Notes: generated from the letters alone by a model not told the origin. Positions 21,177 to 30,903 are shown, counted from the stretch's first letter. The stretch is 37,031 nt of DNA from an uncultured Candidatus Competibacteraceae bacterium (GCA_903882995.1 CAIRZE010000044.1:1-37031); one strand, 5' to 3'. Program-made: numbers and translations.

Positions 21177-22480
21177 TGAATATTGCAATATGTGGCGGCC
21201 GTCTTGTTGATCCGGCGTATCATATCGATACGGTTACTGATGTATTCATAGCTGAAGGTAAAATTGCTGGGATTGGTCGGCCACCTAGTGGTTTTTCTAT
21301 AGATCAGATCATCGACGCACGCAATCAGATTGTCTGCCCTGGTCTAATTGATCTCTGTGCCCGATTACGTGAACCTGGACTGATACATAAGGCGACTATC
21401 GCTAGTGAAACTGGCGCTGCTGCAGCAGCTGGAATAACAACGCTTGTGTGTCCTCCAGACACTGATCCAGTCATTAATGAACCGTCAGTAGTAGAATTGA
21501 TCAGTCGTCTTACTAAAGCTGCTGGAAAGGCTAGAGTGATAGCTCTTGGTGCATTGACTCATTGCTTACGGGGTGAAAGATTAGCAGAGATGGCAGCTCT
21601 CAAGGATGTGGGCTGCGTCGGAGTGAGTGATGGTGGTCATCCAGTAACTAATACTCTGGTGTTACGTCGTGCACTAGAATATGCTGCGACTTTCGACCTA
21701 ACCGTATTTTTGACCCCTCTTGATACTTGGCTTAGACACGGTATTGCGCACGAAGGACAGGTCGCAACTCGTATGGGCCTACCAGCCATTCCAATAGCTG
21801 CAGAAACTGGTGCTATGGCTCGAGATTTAGAATTGATCCGAGATATCGGTGTGCGTGTCCATTTCGGACGCCTTTCTTGCGCACGCTCTGTTGAACTCAT
21901 GGCTAGAGCCCAATCTGAGGGGTTACAGGTGACTGCTGATGTAGCTATCCATAATCTGCACCTGACAGATATAGATTTAGCTGGTTTTGACAGTCAATGC
22001 CACGTCCAACCACCACTGCGCGGTTTGGTCGACCGTGATGCATTGCGCAATGGATTGGCTAGTGGTGTAGTTGGTGCCGTTTGCTCTGATCATCAGCCAC
22101 ACGAACGAGATGCTAAGCTAGCTCCGTTCGGTGATACTGAACCGGGAATTTCCGGTCTAGAGACACTGCTCGCGTTGAGCTTAAGATTAGTGCATGATGA
22201 GACACTACCTCTTGCGGTAGTTTTAGAAAGGTTAACATGTGGACCAGCACGGATTCTAGGACTGGATAGCGGGCATCTTAGAGTAGGAGGAATAGCAGAT
22301 ATTTGTATATTTGATCCTGAAGCCCGGTGGAAGGTCAAAACTGATAATCTGCTTAGTCGCGGACAGAATAGCCCATTTCTAGGTTGGGAATTAAGGGGGC
22401 AATTGACTCATACCCTGTTTGAAGGTCAGTTGGTGTATGAAAGGGGAAATATGCCAGTAAAAAAGGCGATTAATCACTGA
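21176..22480 (+). CDS. pyrC': Dihydroorotase-like protein, probably non-catalytic (pyrC'/pyrX type)
   Basis: Dihydroorotase fold with 'PGLIDLCARLREPG' where active enzymes have D-x-H-x-H-LREPG; 'SDHQPH' retained. TGATG overlap with pyrB. Confidence 0.88.
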   Translation: MNIAICGGRLVDPAYHIDTVTDVFIAEGKIAGIGRPPSGFSIDQIIDARNQIVCPGLIDLCARLREPGLIHKATIASETGAAAAAGITTLVCPPDTDPVINEPSVVELISRLTKAAGKARVIALGALTHCLRGERLAEMAALKDVGCVGVSDGGHPVTNTLVLRRALEYAATFDLTVFLTPLDTWLRHGIAHEGQVATRMGLPAIPIAAETGAMARDLELIRDIGVRVHFGRLSCARSVELMARAQSEGLQVTADVAIHNLHLTDIDLAGFDSQCHVQPPLRGLVDRDALRNGLASGVVGAVCSDHQPHERDAKLAPFGDTEPGISGLETLLALSLRLVHDETLPLAVVLERLTCGPARILGLDSGHLRVGGIADICIFDPEARWKVKTDNLLSRGQNSPFLGWELRGQLTHTLFEGQLVYERGNMPVKKAINH

Positions 22481-22664
22481 GATAACAGATTTAAACAAAC
22501 TATATCATTCAAATATCCATTTGCATTTCATAATTTATTACTGTTCTATCAAGCACATAATTAATAATGTATTGGTTGATCACCATTCTTAGCTAATTTC
22601 ATAAGCCAATTAACAAATTAATGTACAACTTGTTTCTTCTCCTATTTATCTCTTGCACCAAACT

Positions 22665-22978
22665 TATAGTACCTCAAATGGAATGGCAAGATATGCACAC
22701 TTTATTATAAATTTCTTCTCTAAATTTATGGGAGTGGAATAAGGCGTTTCACTGTAATCTGTAATAATTAGCTTATTCCGCTAATTAAAGGAAATTTTAG
22801 CAACCGGTTTAATGCGTTCTACTGTTGCAGCCTCTCTGCCTAATCTATTATCAGGAGTACCCTTGCCGATAATACCAATGAAAGTTGCAACCATTGACAG
22901 TACTATCACTAATAACACTACCCCAGAGATCAGCAATATTGATGTTTTCATCACAGATTTATTAAATCTCTGGTTCAT
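22665..22978 (-). pseudogene. Cytochrome c5-like c-type cytochrome remnant (frameshifted)
   Basis: The - strand ORF 22978-22781 gives a membrane anchor followed by 'EAATVERIKPVAKISFN*'. Further along in another frame is 'REEIYNKVCISCHSI*', with heme motif CxxCH encoded at 22697-22683. Confidence 0.75.
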
Positions 22979-23212
22979 ATTTTTAACTCGTTGAGTAGTT
23001 TCTCAACTACTTGTTTGCTAATTTACTAATAGGTACATTGATTATAAAAGAGTCTGCTAGATTTTAATTTTATCCTTAAAAGTCTTTTATTTTTTAGATA
23101 ACACTAAACATCATAATTATAGTATTATTTCCATCCACCTGAAAACAGATATAATCTGCTGCAGGATTGGGATCTTAAAGTGGTCTGTTCATTATAGTCA
23201 AAACTTCCCCAT

Positions 23213-23289
23213 GCGCCCGTAGCTCAGTCGGATAGAGCGTCGGCCTCCGGAGCCGAAGGTCGTGAGTTCAAGTCTCGCCGGGCGTGCCA
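23213..23289 (+). tRNA. tRNA-Arg(CCG), CCA encoded
   Basis: GCGCCCG/CGGGCGT acceptor, anticodon stem-loop TCGGC-CTCCGGA-GCCGA, T-arm GAGTTCAAGTC, followed by G-CCA. Confidence 0.95.
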
Positions 23290-23564
23290 CTTTAAATGGA
23301 CAATATCCATTATTTTGAGGGATCGAGCTATCTGAAATTTCCTTATTTCAAGGGTAATAAAATTACTATAGCTCCGGTCTCCATGGTCTGTTCCTAACCT
23401 GAATAGATAATTTATTACCGCTAGCTTATATTTATATCGGTCCTAACCAGTGATCAGACGCAATTAAATAGCCAAGACCTAGCTAGGGGTTAGGGGTAGG
23501 GTTAGCCACATTTGCTAAGACTGGCGAATCATACACTTATAATATAACAAATAGAACAAAATAT

Positions 23565-24107
23565 ATGTCCCCAAATAATATGATCTGGATTGATTTGGAA
23601 ATGACTGGTTTGGACTCTAAAACTGATTTTATCATCGAAATTGCTACTATCATCACTGATAGTCAACTAAATATACTTGCAGAAGGTCCGGTATTAGCTA
23701 TTCATCAAGATGATGAGATGTTAGCGCAAATGGATCAATGGAATAAAAAGCAACATGGTACATCTGGTCTAATAGACCGGGTACGTGCCAGCAAATTTGA
23801 CGAATCCAGTGCTGAAACATTCACTTTAGACTTTCTAAGTCAATATGTACCGAAGGGCAAATCTCCGATGTGTGGTAATAGCATCTGTCAAGATCGGCGC
23901 TTCTTGGCACGTTGTATGCCACAACTCGAAGCATTTTTCCACTATCGCAACTTAGATGTAAGCACGGTTAAAGAACTGGCAAGGCGCTGGTATGCTACAA
24001 ACGGGTGCTCTAAAAAACCCTCATCTCATCTAGCTTTAGAGGATATTCGGGATTCAATTGATGAGTTACGTTTCTATCGTGCGCGGTTCTTCGTTGCACC
24101 CATTTAG
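23565..24107 (+). CDS. orn: Oligoribonuclease
   Basis: '[41 protein letters not shown]', '[40 protein letters not shown]', '[18 protein letters not shown]'. Confidence 0.97.
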   Translation: MSPNNMIWIDLEMTGLDSKTDFIIEIATIITDSQLNILAEGPVLAIHQDDEMLAQMDQWNKKQHGTSGLIDRVRASKFDESSAETFTLDFLSQYVPKGKSPMCGNSICQDRRFLARCMPQLEAFFHYRNLDVSTVKELARRWYATNGCSKKPSSHLALEDIRDSIDELRFYRARFFVAPI

Positions 24108-24348
24108 TTGCGAGTATTACACAATATAATTAGGTTCAGATGGTTATTCTAGGTTCGGTATGTGAAATATGGAATCAGCAGTGCATTACCTCATGCTAAC
24201 AGCTCGAATGCCCAAGAGCATCTAGAAACACTGGATTATCTATCCTAGCTTAGAAGTACAGTTTGTATCCTCTCCCAGCTATATCGTATCTCTAATAGTT
24301 AAGCATGGTGCCATATCTCATAAACATTATGTTATCCTATCCCGGTTA

Positions 24349-24378
24349 ACTCTATCTGCGATAGAGTACGGTTTTTTT
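24349..24378 (+). terminator. Rho-independent-type terminator
   Basis: ACTCTATC-TGC-GATAGAGT hairpin followed by ACGGTTTTTTT, 240 bp after the orn stop. Confidence 0.65.
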
Positions 24379-24599
24379 AAGTATTAATTTCAGTTTTTGG
24401 AGAAAAAACGGCGGCACTACAAACTCTGAACAGCAAATTGATTGAGTTATTAAGAACAAGTCGCATTTAATGAGATGGTAGGATAATTAACTTGATGTTT
24501 TTATTTTTCTATGTCTCTACTGGAATAGCAGCGGTGCCCAGTTTTATAATATATTTCTACATGTTCCAGAAACCTTCTCGTATTCGATAGAGTGTGTAG

Positions 24600-25289
24600 A
24601 TGACACTAGATTGCTCTGAAAGACTTCATGCTGTGATGGCACGCATCCGCACGGCTGAAGTGCAGTTTCAGCGTCCGCTTGGCTCGGTCGGGCTACTTGC
24701 AGTTAGTAAAACTCAATCTGCTGCTACTATCGCAACAGTAGCTGCTTTAGGCCAGCGAAGTTTTGGTGAGAATTATTTACAAGAAACTTTAATTAAAATA
24801 ACTGAGCTTTATGACTTGAATTTGGAATGGCATTTCATTGGTTCAATACAAGCTAATAAAACCAGGGATATCGCTAAAAGATTTGACTGGGTACATAGTG
24901 TAGATCGGTTGAAGATTGCTGAACGATTAAACATGCACAGGCCTAATGGTTTGCCACCACTGAATATTTGTCTACAGTTGAAAATGGGCAATGAACCTAA
25001 TGTTAAGCATGGGTTAGATTTGGTAGATTTGTCTTTGGTTGCTAAAAAGATTGCTTCTCTACCCCGAATCCGGTTACGCGGGTTAATGGCAATATCTAAC
25101 TCTACTTCTGAATGCGCTAATAAAAGAGAGTTTTTTGCTAGAGTTCGTAAACTGCATGAGCGATTAGTATCAGATGGTTTTAGATTAGATACCCTATCTA
25201 TGGGAATGTCTAACGACCTCGAGGCAGCAATTGCTGAGGGAAGTACTCTAGTAAGAATTGGTACTGCCATCTTTGGTCAACGCTTCTGA
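24600..25289 (+). CDS. yggS: PLP homeostasis protein, YggS family
   Basis: 'VGLLAVSKTQSAATIATVAALGQRSFGENYLQE', 'LEWHFIGSIQANKT', 'LSMGMSNDLEAAIAEGSTLVRIGTAIFG'. Confidence 0.95.
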   Translation: MTLDCSERLHAVMARIRTAEVQFQRPLGSVGLLAVSKTQSAATIATVAALGQRSFGENYLQETLIKITELYDLNLEWHFIGSIQANKTRDIAKRFDWVHSVDRLKIAERLNMHRPNGLPPLNICLQLKMGNEPNVKHGLDLVDLSLVAKKIASLPRIRLRGLMAISNSTSECANKREFFARVRKLHERLVSDGFRLDTLSMGMSNDLEAAIAEGSTLVRIGTAIFGQRF

Positions 25290-25535
25290 ATTCTGTTGGA
25301 GTATGCCTTTAAGGTTGAAATTAGGTTTATCCACGGCCTGAAATTGGTCTCAGGCCTGAGAAGCCAATTTATAGCTTCCTCCAATTGCATCATAAGGCTA
25401 ACTGTTTCTACCATCTTACTTCAAGTATTGGTACTGATAAGTAGAATTCGAGCGGGCTCCAACTCTTAACTAAAAATTAGAAGTACATATGGCAAAATAT
25501 TCAAGCAAAGAATATCCAATTGTGATGAGGTAGTG

Positions 25536-26372
25536 ATGAAAGACATCTCTATTGCCTTTATCGGAGGCGGTAATATGACCCACAGCCTAGTCAGTGGACT
25601 GATTTCTAATGGCCATAAACCCAACAAAATTTGGGTCGCTGAACCTGATTTCAGCAGAAAATTATTCTTACGCAGGTGCTATAACAGCATAAATATTGAT
25701 TCCGATAATGTGAAAGTCGCTACAAAATCTGAAGTTATCTTTCTTGCGATTAAGCCACATATTGTGCGAGAAGTTACTGAAAATCTAGGATATGTAATCC
25801 AGAGCAGACAGCCATTGGTTATTTCTATTGCTGCCGGAATACGTGAATCAGACTTAAGACGTTGGCTGGGAGGTGGGGAATTGGCACTAGTGCGCGCTAT
25901 GCCTAACACTCCGGCCTTGGTCCGAAGCTCTGCCAGTGCCTTATTTGCTAACCAATTTGTCTCTAAAAAAAACCGGCAACTGGTGGAATCAATATTACAG
26001 GCGGTTGGAGTGACGATATGGGTAGAAGATGAGATGCTATTAGATGCGGTTACCGCATTATCTGGTGGTGGTCCTGCCTATTTTTTTCTGCTAATGGAAG
26101 CTTTGGAGCGGGCATCAATAAATTTGGGGTTAGACACCCATCAGGCAAGGCTTCTAACACAGCAAACTGCTTTTGGTGCAGCTAAGATGGTAATTGATAG
26201 TGCGGAAAGCCCAGCTACATTACTAGCGCGTGTTGTTTCTTCGGGTGGAACAACCGAGCAGGCTTTGGCAGTTCTGCGTGATGGCGAGATCGAAAAGCTG
26301 GTAGCCCTAGCCCTGGAGAAAGCTTGCCAGCGTGCTAGAGAATTGGGCAATCTGCTAAGGGGGGATCAATAG
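25536..26372 (+). CDS. proC: Pyrroline-5-carboxylate reductase
   Basis: 'IAFIGGGNMTHSLVSGLI', 'VRAMPNTPALVRSSASALFAN', 'DAVTALSGGGPAYFFLLMEAL', 'VSSGGTTEQALAVL'. Confidence 0.97.
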   Translation: MKDISIAFIGGGNMTHSLVSGLISNGHKPNKIWVAEPDFSRKLFLRRCYNSINIDSDNVKVATKSEVIFLAIKPHIVREVTENLGYVIQSRQPLVISIAAGIRESDLRRWLGGGELALVRAMPNTPALVRSSASALFANQFVSKKNRQLVESILQAVGVTIWVEDEMLLDAVTALSGGGPAYFFLLMEALERASINLGLDTHQARLLTQQTAFGAAKMVIDSAESPATLLARVVSSGGTTEQALAVLRDGEIEKLVALALEKACQRARELGNLLRGDQ

Positions 26373-26911
26373 TGACTGCAACCATTTTCCTGATACAATC
26401 AGTATTTGGCTTCTATATATTGGCGGTGATGCTGCGTTTCCTGCTGCAGTGTGTGAGAGCAGACTTCTATAACCCTTTAGTACAATTTCTGGTACGTATT
26501 ACTAATATGCCGCTGTTACCCGTGCGTCAGGTAATCCCTGGATACAGGGGTTTGGATTTAGCATCTATCGTCCTTGCTTTTGCCTTACAATCAATTGAGG
26601 TCTTGTTGATAACGCTACTATTAGGTCGAGATGCTAGCATTAGCAGTCTAATATCGCTGAGCGTGGCAGAATTACTGAAACTATTGATCAATATCTACCT
26701 GTGGAGTGTGGTAATAGAAGCGATACTTAGTTGGTTTAATCCTGATCCATTCCATCCAGCAGCACGCCTACTTGCTCAGTTAACAGCACCACTATTACAG
26801 CCAGCACGTCGTTTGCTACCACCAGTTTCTGGTGTGGATCTTGCACCAATGCTAGTAATAGTAGCTCTTATATTTATCAGTCTACTACTGCAAGATTTTC
26901 TAGGATTCTAG
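26372..26911 (+). CDS. yggT: YggT family integral membrane protein
   Basis: Two YGGT repeats ('RADFYNPLVQFLVRITNMPLLPVRQVIP', 'WFNPDPFHPAARLLAQLTAPLLQPARRLLPPVSGVDLAPML'). GTG start coupled to the proC stop. Confidence 0.93.
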   Translation: MTATIFLIQSVFGFYILAVMLRFLLQCVRADFYNPLVQFLVRITNMPLLPVRQVIPGYRGLDLASIVLAFALQSIEVLLITLLLGRDASISSLISLSVAELLKLLINIYLWSVVIEAILSWFNPDPFHPAARLLAQLTAPLLQPARRLLPPVSGVDLAPMLVIVALIFISLLLQDFLGF

Positions 26912-26916
26912 GAGCT

Positions 26917-26955
26917 AGATCCGCATAATTATTCGATCCGGATCTTATTTTATTA
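26917..26955 (+). terminator. Candidate terminator after yggT
   Basis: AGATCCG ... CGGATCT inverted repeat (7 bp, 15-nt loop) followed by TATTTTATTATA. Confidence 0.4.
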
Positions 26956-27170
26956 TATCTGCAACATTTTCTGTTTAGTTGTTAGCGAGCGCAGGATAAG
27001 CATCCACTACTATAAGATAAATGGAGCTATATTGCAAATGTTACCATCCTATAATGGATGCCAGAGACTATAAGTTGAGCAGGTAGATGTACAGTTGGCC
27101 ACTCTCAGTGGTTATGGCAGGTGAGTTTTTGTTTTTTGTAACTACCTTGAAAAATTACCAGTGAGAATTA

Positions 27171-28427
27171 TTGATGCGATCAAGAACGCGTGGCTTCCTA
27201 ACTCTTTTAGTGATGCTAGTATTGGCTTCATGCGTTACTGCACCTTTGCCACCTGCTGAAGAATTACTATCTTCTTCAACAGCTTCCAATGCGGCATTTC
27301 CATCACCTCCTGAGCTACAACCGCAGATCAAGTTCTGGCAGCGTGTCTATTCAACATGGAAACGCAACCAATTCATACTACACGATGATCGCTATTTAGA
27401 TATTGTCTATGGAGTAATTACACTCCCTGATTCAGTGATGGAAAATCAAGTATCTGAGCAGAGGAAATTTGTAAAGTGGCATCTCGAAATGCTACAGAAT
27501 CTTTTACGCAGGTTAGAATATAAAGCAGCTGCTGGAATCCCGATGGTGGCTAATGAACAGAATTTAGCAAACTATATTATGGCTAGTAGCGGTGGTAATA
27601 AATCCCTATTTGGTGCTGGTGACCGGCTAAGAAGCCAGCGCGGTATGCGAGAACAATTTAAGCGTGGTCTTGAAATAAGTGGTCGTTATGATGCTGCATT
27701 TCGTAGTGTATTTCGAGAAGTCGGCCTACCAGAAGATCTAGCTTATCTCCCTCATGTAGAATCATCTTTTCAAAATCATGCAACTTCTTCAGTTGGCGCA
27801 GTGGGAATGTGGCAGTTTATGCCAAGCACCGCACGGCAATTTGGAATGCTGAACAAAGCGGTAGATGAACGCCTTGACCCAGTAGCATCAGCACAGGGTG
27901 CAGCACGTTATCTGCGTAACGCTTATGCCAACTTAGATAATTGGCCAATGGCTCTAACCTCTTATAATCACGGCCTACATGGTATGAAGCAGGCGCGTGG
28001 AATATTCGGTAACAACTTTATTTCTATCATTCATAATTACGAAGGCCCAGGGTTTGGCTTTGCTTCGCGTAATTTCTATTCTGAATTCCTTGCTGCTCGC
28101 GATATTGCTCAGAATCCGTTAAGATTTTTTCCAGAAGGTGTTAGTTATGAACAGCCTCTAAAATTAGATCGCGTACGCCTTAGGAAAGCAGCCTCTACCT
28201 TAACGGTAGCTAATCACTATGGTGTAAATATATTGGAGTTAAATAACATAAACTGGGCTTGGAATGGTGAGGTACAAGCAGGGCACACTCAGTTACCTCC
28301 TGGCACGATGGTATGGTTACCCCCTGGAACAGTTACTAACTTGCTACAAAAAGATAACACTGGTCAGCTTAAGACAATCTTAGCTGATACAGTAAGTACT
28401 GCTAAGACTGTTGACTCTGAAAAATAG
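27171..28427 (+). CDS. mltD: Lytic transglycosylase, MltD-like lipoprotein with SLT domain
   Basis: Lipobox 'VLASC', SLT motif 'LPEDLAYLPHVESSFQNHATSSVGAVGMWQFMPSTARQFGM', 'ALTSYNHGLHGM', one C-terminal LysM-like segment. Confidence 0.85.
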   Translation: MMRSRTRGFLTLLVMLVLASCVTAPLPPAEELLSSSTASNAAFPSPPELQPQIKFWQRVYSTWKRNQFILHDDRYLDIVYGVITLPDSVMENQVSEQRKFVKWHLEMLQNLLRRLEYKAAAGIPMVANEQNLANYIMASSGGNKSLFGAGDRLRSQRGMREQFKRGLEISGRYDAAFRSVFREVGLPEDLAYLPHVESSFQNHATSSVGAVGMWQFMPSTARQFGMLNKAVDERLDPVASAQGAARYLRNAYANLDNWPMALTSYNHGLHGMKQARGIFGNNFISIIHNYEGPGFGFASRNFYSEFLAARDIAQNPLRFFPEGVSYEQPLKLDRVRLRKAASTLTVANHYGVNILELNNINWAWNGEVQAGHTQLPPGTMVWLPPGTVTNLLQKDNTGQLKTILADTVSTAKTVDSEK

Positions 28428-28524
28428 ATATCTTAGAAAGGTCTAACTTGCTATTGAAAGTAAAAAAGCAAATAAGAAGAGATAATGATAATGTAGGATC
28501 CAGGCTCAGGCTTCGATTGAATAC

Positions 28525-30186
28525 TCACATATTTGGGTAATTCGGTCCATCTCCACCCTGTGGAGTGATCCAATTGATGTTTTGTGTAGGGTCCTTGATA
28601 TCGCATGTCTTGCAATGAACGCAATTCTGAGCATTAATCTGCAACTTTGGGTTATTACCGTCTGCATCCCGTATGATTTCATAGACACCAGCCGGGCAGT
28701 ACCGCTGCTCTGGTGCATCATACAGAGTTAGATTGATTCGTATGGGTATGGCCGGATCTTTTAGTGTCAAATGGCATGGTTGATCTTCTTCATGATTCGT
28801 ATTAGATATGAATACTGATGACAGTCTATCGAAACTGATCTTACCATCCGGTTTTTGGTATTCAATCATCTGACACTCACTAGCCCGTTTCAACTTAACA
28901 TGGTCTGGCTTATGGTGAAAAGTCCATGGTACTTTACCTCGAAATAAGTAAGTATCGATCGCTGAATATGCAATTGCCGCCCAGAGTCCCCAACTAAAAG
29001 ACGGTTTAATGTTACGGACACGGTAGAGTTCTTCCCACAGCCAGCTTTGCCTTAGATTTTTATCATAATCTACTACTTCATCTACTTTACTACCTGTCTT
29101 TATAGCCATAAAAACCGAATCAGCGGCTAGTATGCCAGATTTCATAGCAGTGTGTGTACCCTTAATTTTAGGCATGTTCAGTAAACCAGCGGCATCTCCA
29201 ATCAACAGACCACCTGGAAAGGTCAACTTGGGTAGTGATTGGATACCACCAGCCGATATAGCACGAGCCCCGTAAGCAACACGCTTTCCACCTTCAAACG
29301 TCTTACAGATATCAGGGTGTGTCTTGAAACGTTGGAATTCCTCAAATGGTGATAGATACGGATTTTCATAGCCCAGACCCACCACAAATCCCACTGCTAC
29401 CTGGTTATCCTCCATATGGTATAAGAAGGACCCACCGTATGTGCTACTTTCAAGCGGCCAGCCAACAGTATGGATGATCTTACCAACTTGATGCTTATCG
29501 GGGTTGATCTCCCATAGCTCTTTAAGACCGATTCCGTAAGTCTGAGGATCCACACCTTCACGTAATTTGAAACGTTCTGATAAGACCTTCGTCATGGAAC
29601 CATGGCAACCTTCAGCAAGCATTGTGTAGCGCGCGTGAAGTTCTATACCAGATGCAAACTGAGCAGTTGGATTCCCTTTGCTATTAACACCCATGTCTCC
29701 CGTGACGATCCCTATGACTGTACCTACATCGTTATAGATAACGTCAAAAGCTGCGAATCCAGGATAAATTTCTACACCTAACTCTTCAGCTTGAGTACTT
29801 AACCAACGACATAGGTTACCCAGACTAATGATATAGTTGCCACAGTTCCTCATTTGAGGCGGAGTTGGCAGCCTATAGGATGTCTCGCGTGTTAAGAAAA
29901 AAAAACTATCTTGCTTTGCTGGTGTATTTAGTGGTGCGCCACGCTCCTTCCAATCTGGAAGGAGCTCATCCAGAGCGCGTGGTTCTACCACCGCACCGGA
30001 CAAAATATGTGCACCCACCTCAGATCCTTTATCTATGATACAGACACTTACCTCTTGTTCGTTCTTAACTGCCATTTGCTTTAGACGGATAGCCGCCGAC
30101 AGTCCAGAAGGACCAGCGCCGACGATAACCACATCATATTCCATTCTTTCTCGTTCCACCGGGTACTCCTTTCTATTGGGGGTCAT
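28525..30186 (-). CDS. Electron transfer flavoprotein-ubiquinone oxidoreductase
   Basis: 'YDVVIVGAGPSGLSAAIRLKQ', 'GAHILSGAVVEPRALDELLPDWKERGAPL', C-terminal 4Fe-4S 'NCVHCKTCDIKDPTQNINWITPQGGDGPNYPNM'. The true start may be M15 (30144). Confidence 0.96.
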   Translation of the reverse strand: MTPNRKEYPVERERMEYDVVIVGAGPSGLSAAIRLKQMAVKNEQEVSVCIIDKGSEVGAHILSGAVVEPRALDELLPDWKERGAPLNTPAKQDSFFFLTRETSYRLPTPPQMRNCGNYIISLGNLCRWLSTQAEELGVEIYPGFAAFDVIYNDVGTVIGIVTGDMGVNSKGNPTAQFASGIELHARYTMLAEGCHGSMTKVLSERFKLREGVDPQTYGIGLKELWEINPDKHQVGKIIHTVGWPLESSTYGGSFLYHMEDNQVAVGFVVGLGYENPYLSPFEEFQRFKTHPDICKTFEGGKRVAYGARAISAGGIQSLPKLTFPGGLLIGDAAGLLNMPKIKGTHTAMKSGILAADSVFMAIKTGSKVDEVVDYDKNLRQSWLWEELYRVRNIKPSFSWGLWAAIAYSAIDTYLFRGKVPWTFHHKPDHVKLKRASECQMIEYQKPDGKISFDRLSSVFISNTNHEEDQPCHLTLKDPAIPIRINLTLYDAPEQRYCPAGVYEIIRDADGNNPKLQINAQNCVHCKTCDIKDPTQNINWITPQGGDGPNYPNM

Positions 30187-30549
30187 CTGGTTGAAAAAGA
30201 ATAGGGAAACAAAACGCCTAATGCGATTGCTCCTAAAGGGTTTTAAAGTTTTACTTAAATTAATCTAAGTGAAATAGAATCGGTAGCTTTTTCAGAGAGG
30301 AAGACCCACTAACTCACTAACTAGGGTGAGCCTCATCATCTTTCTATTGGTACCGCATACCACGCCATATGCGGGAATGAATGTCGCGGCATACCCTCTC
30401 CTCTACTCTACCAAGTACACCACTCCTGCTGTTGATGACATGTAAAACAAACCGCTCACGATGTAGATCGAATCATACCAAATTATTATATAAATGAGAA
30501 TAACTTAGTTATTAGCTGATTGTACTATAGACACTTGCCTATATTTTAA

Positions 30550-30634
30550 CGGAGAGAGTGGGATTCGAACCCACGGACCCTCATGGGTCAACGGTTTTCA
30601 AGACCGCCGCAATCGACCACTCTGCCACCTCTCC
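30550..30634 (-). tRNA. tRNA-Ser(TGA)
   Basis: Reverse complement GGAGAGGTGGCAGAGTGGTCGATTGCGGCGGTCTTGAAAACCG...GGGTTCGAATCCCACTCTCTCCG; anticodon loop CTTGAAA; long variable arm. No encoded CCA. Confidence 0.95.
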
Positions 30635-30903
30635 AATCACCTTATTCTAGCTTCCGTTGTGTATTGAAGCTGATTCTCTCTTATTTTATTTTATCTCTAT
30701 CTTCCACTCTATCTTCCATAATATCTACCCCTATTACCCCTATCGCTTCCATTGTGCCAGCCAGAGTCTTTTTTTTCCCCATAGATCCAGGGTTATGGTT
30801 ACTAAGATAATCTATTTTCAGAATTAAATTAGAATATAAAGTAGCTATATCCTCTGAATTAATGGATTGGAAGTTAGGTAAGAAGCAGGTTTGCGATTTT
30901 TTA

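Noticed and set aside
27000-27061. GCATCCA ... TGGATGC inverted repeat between yggT and mltD
   Set aside because: 7-bp arms separated by about 48 nt, expected by chance, with no supporting structure.
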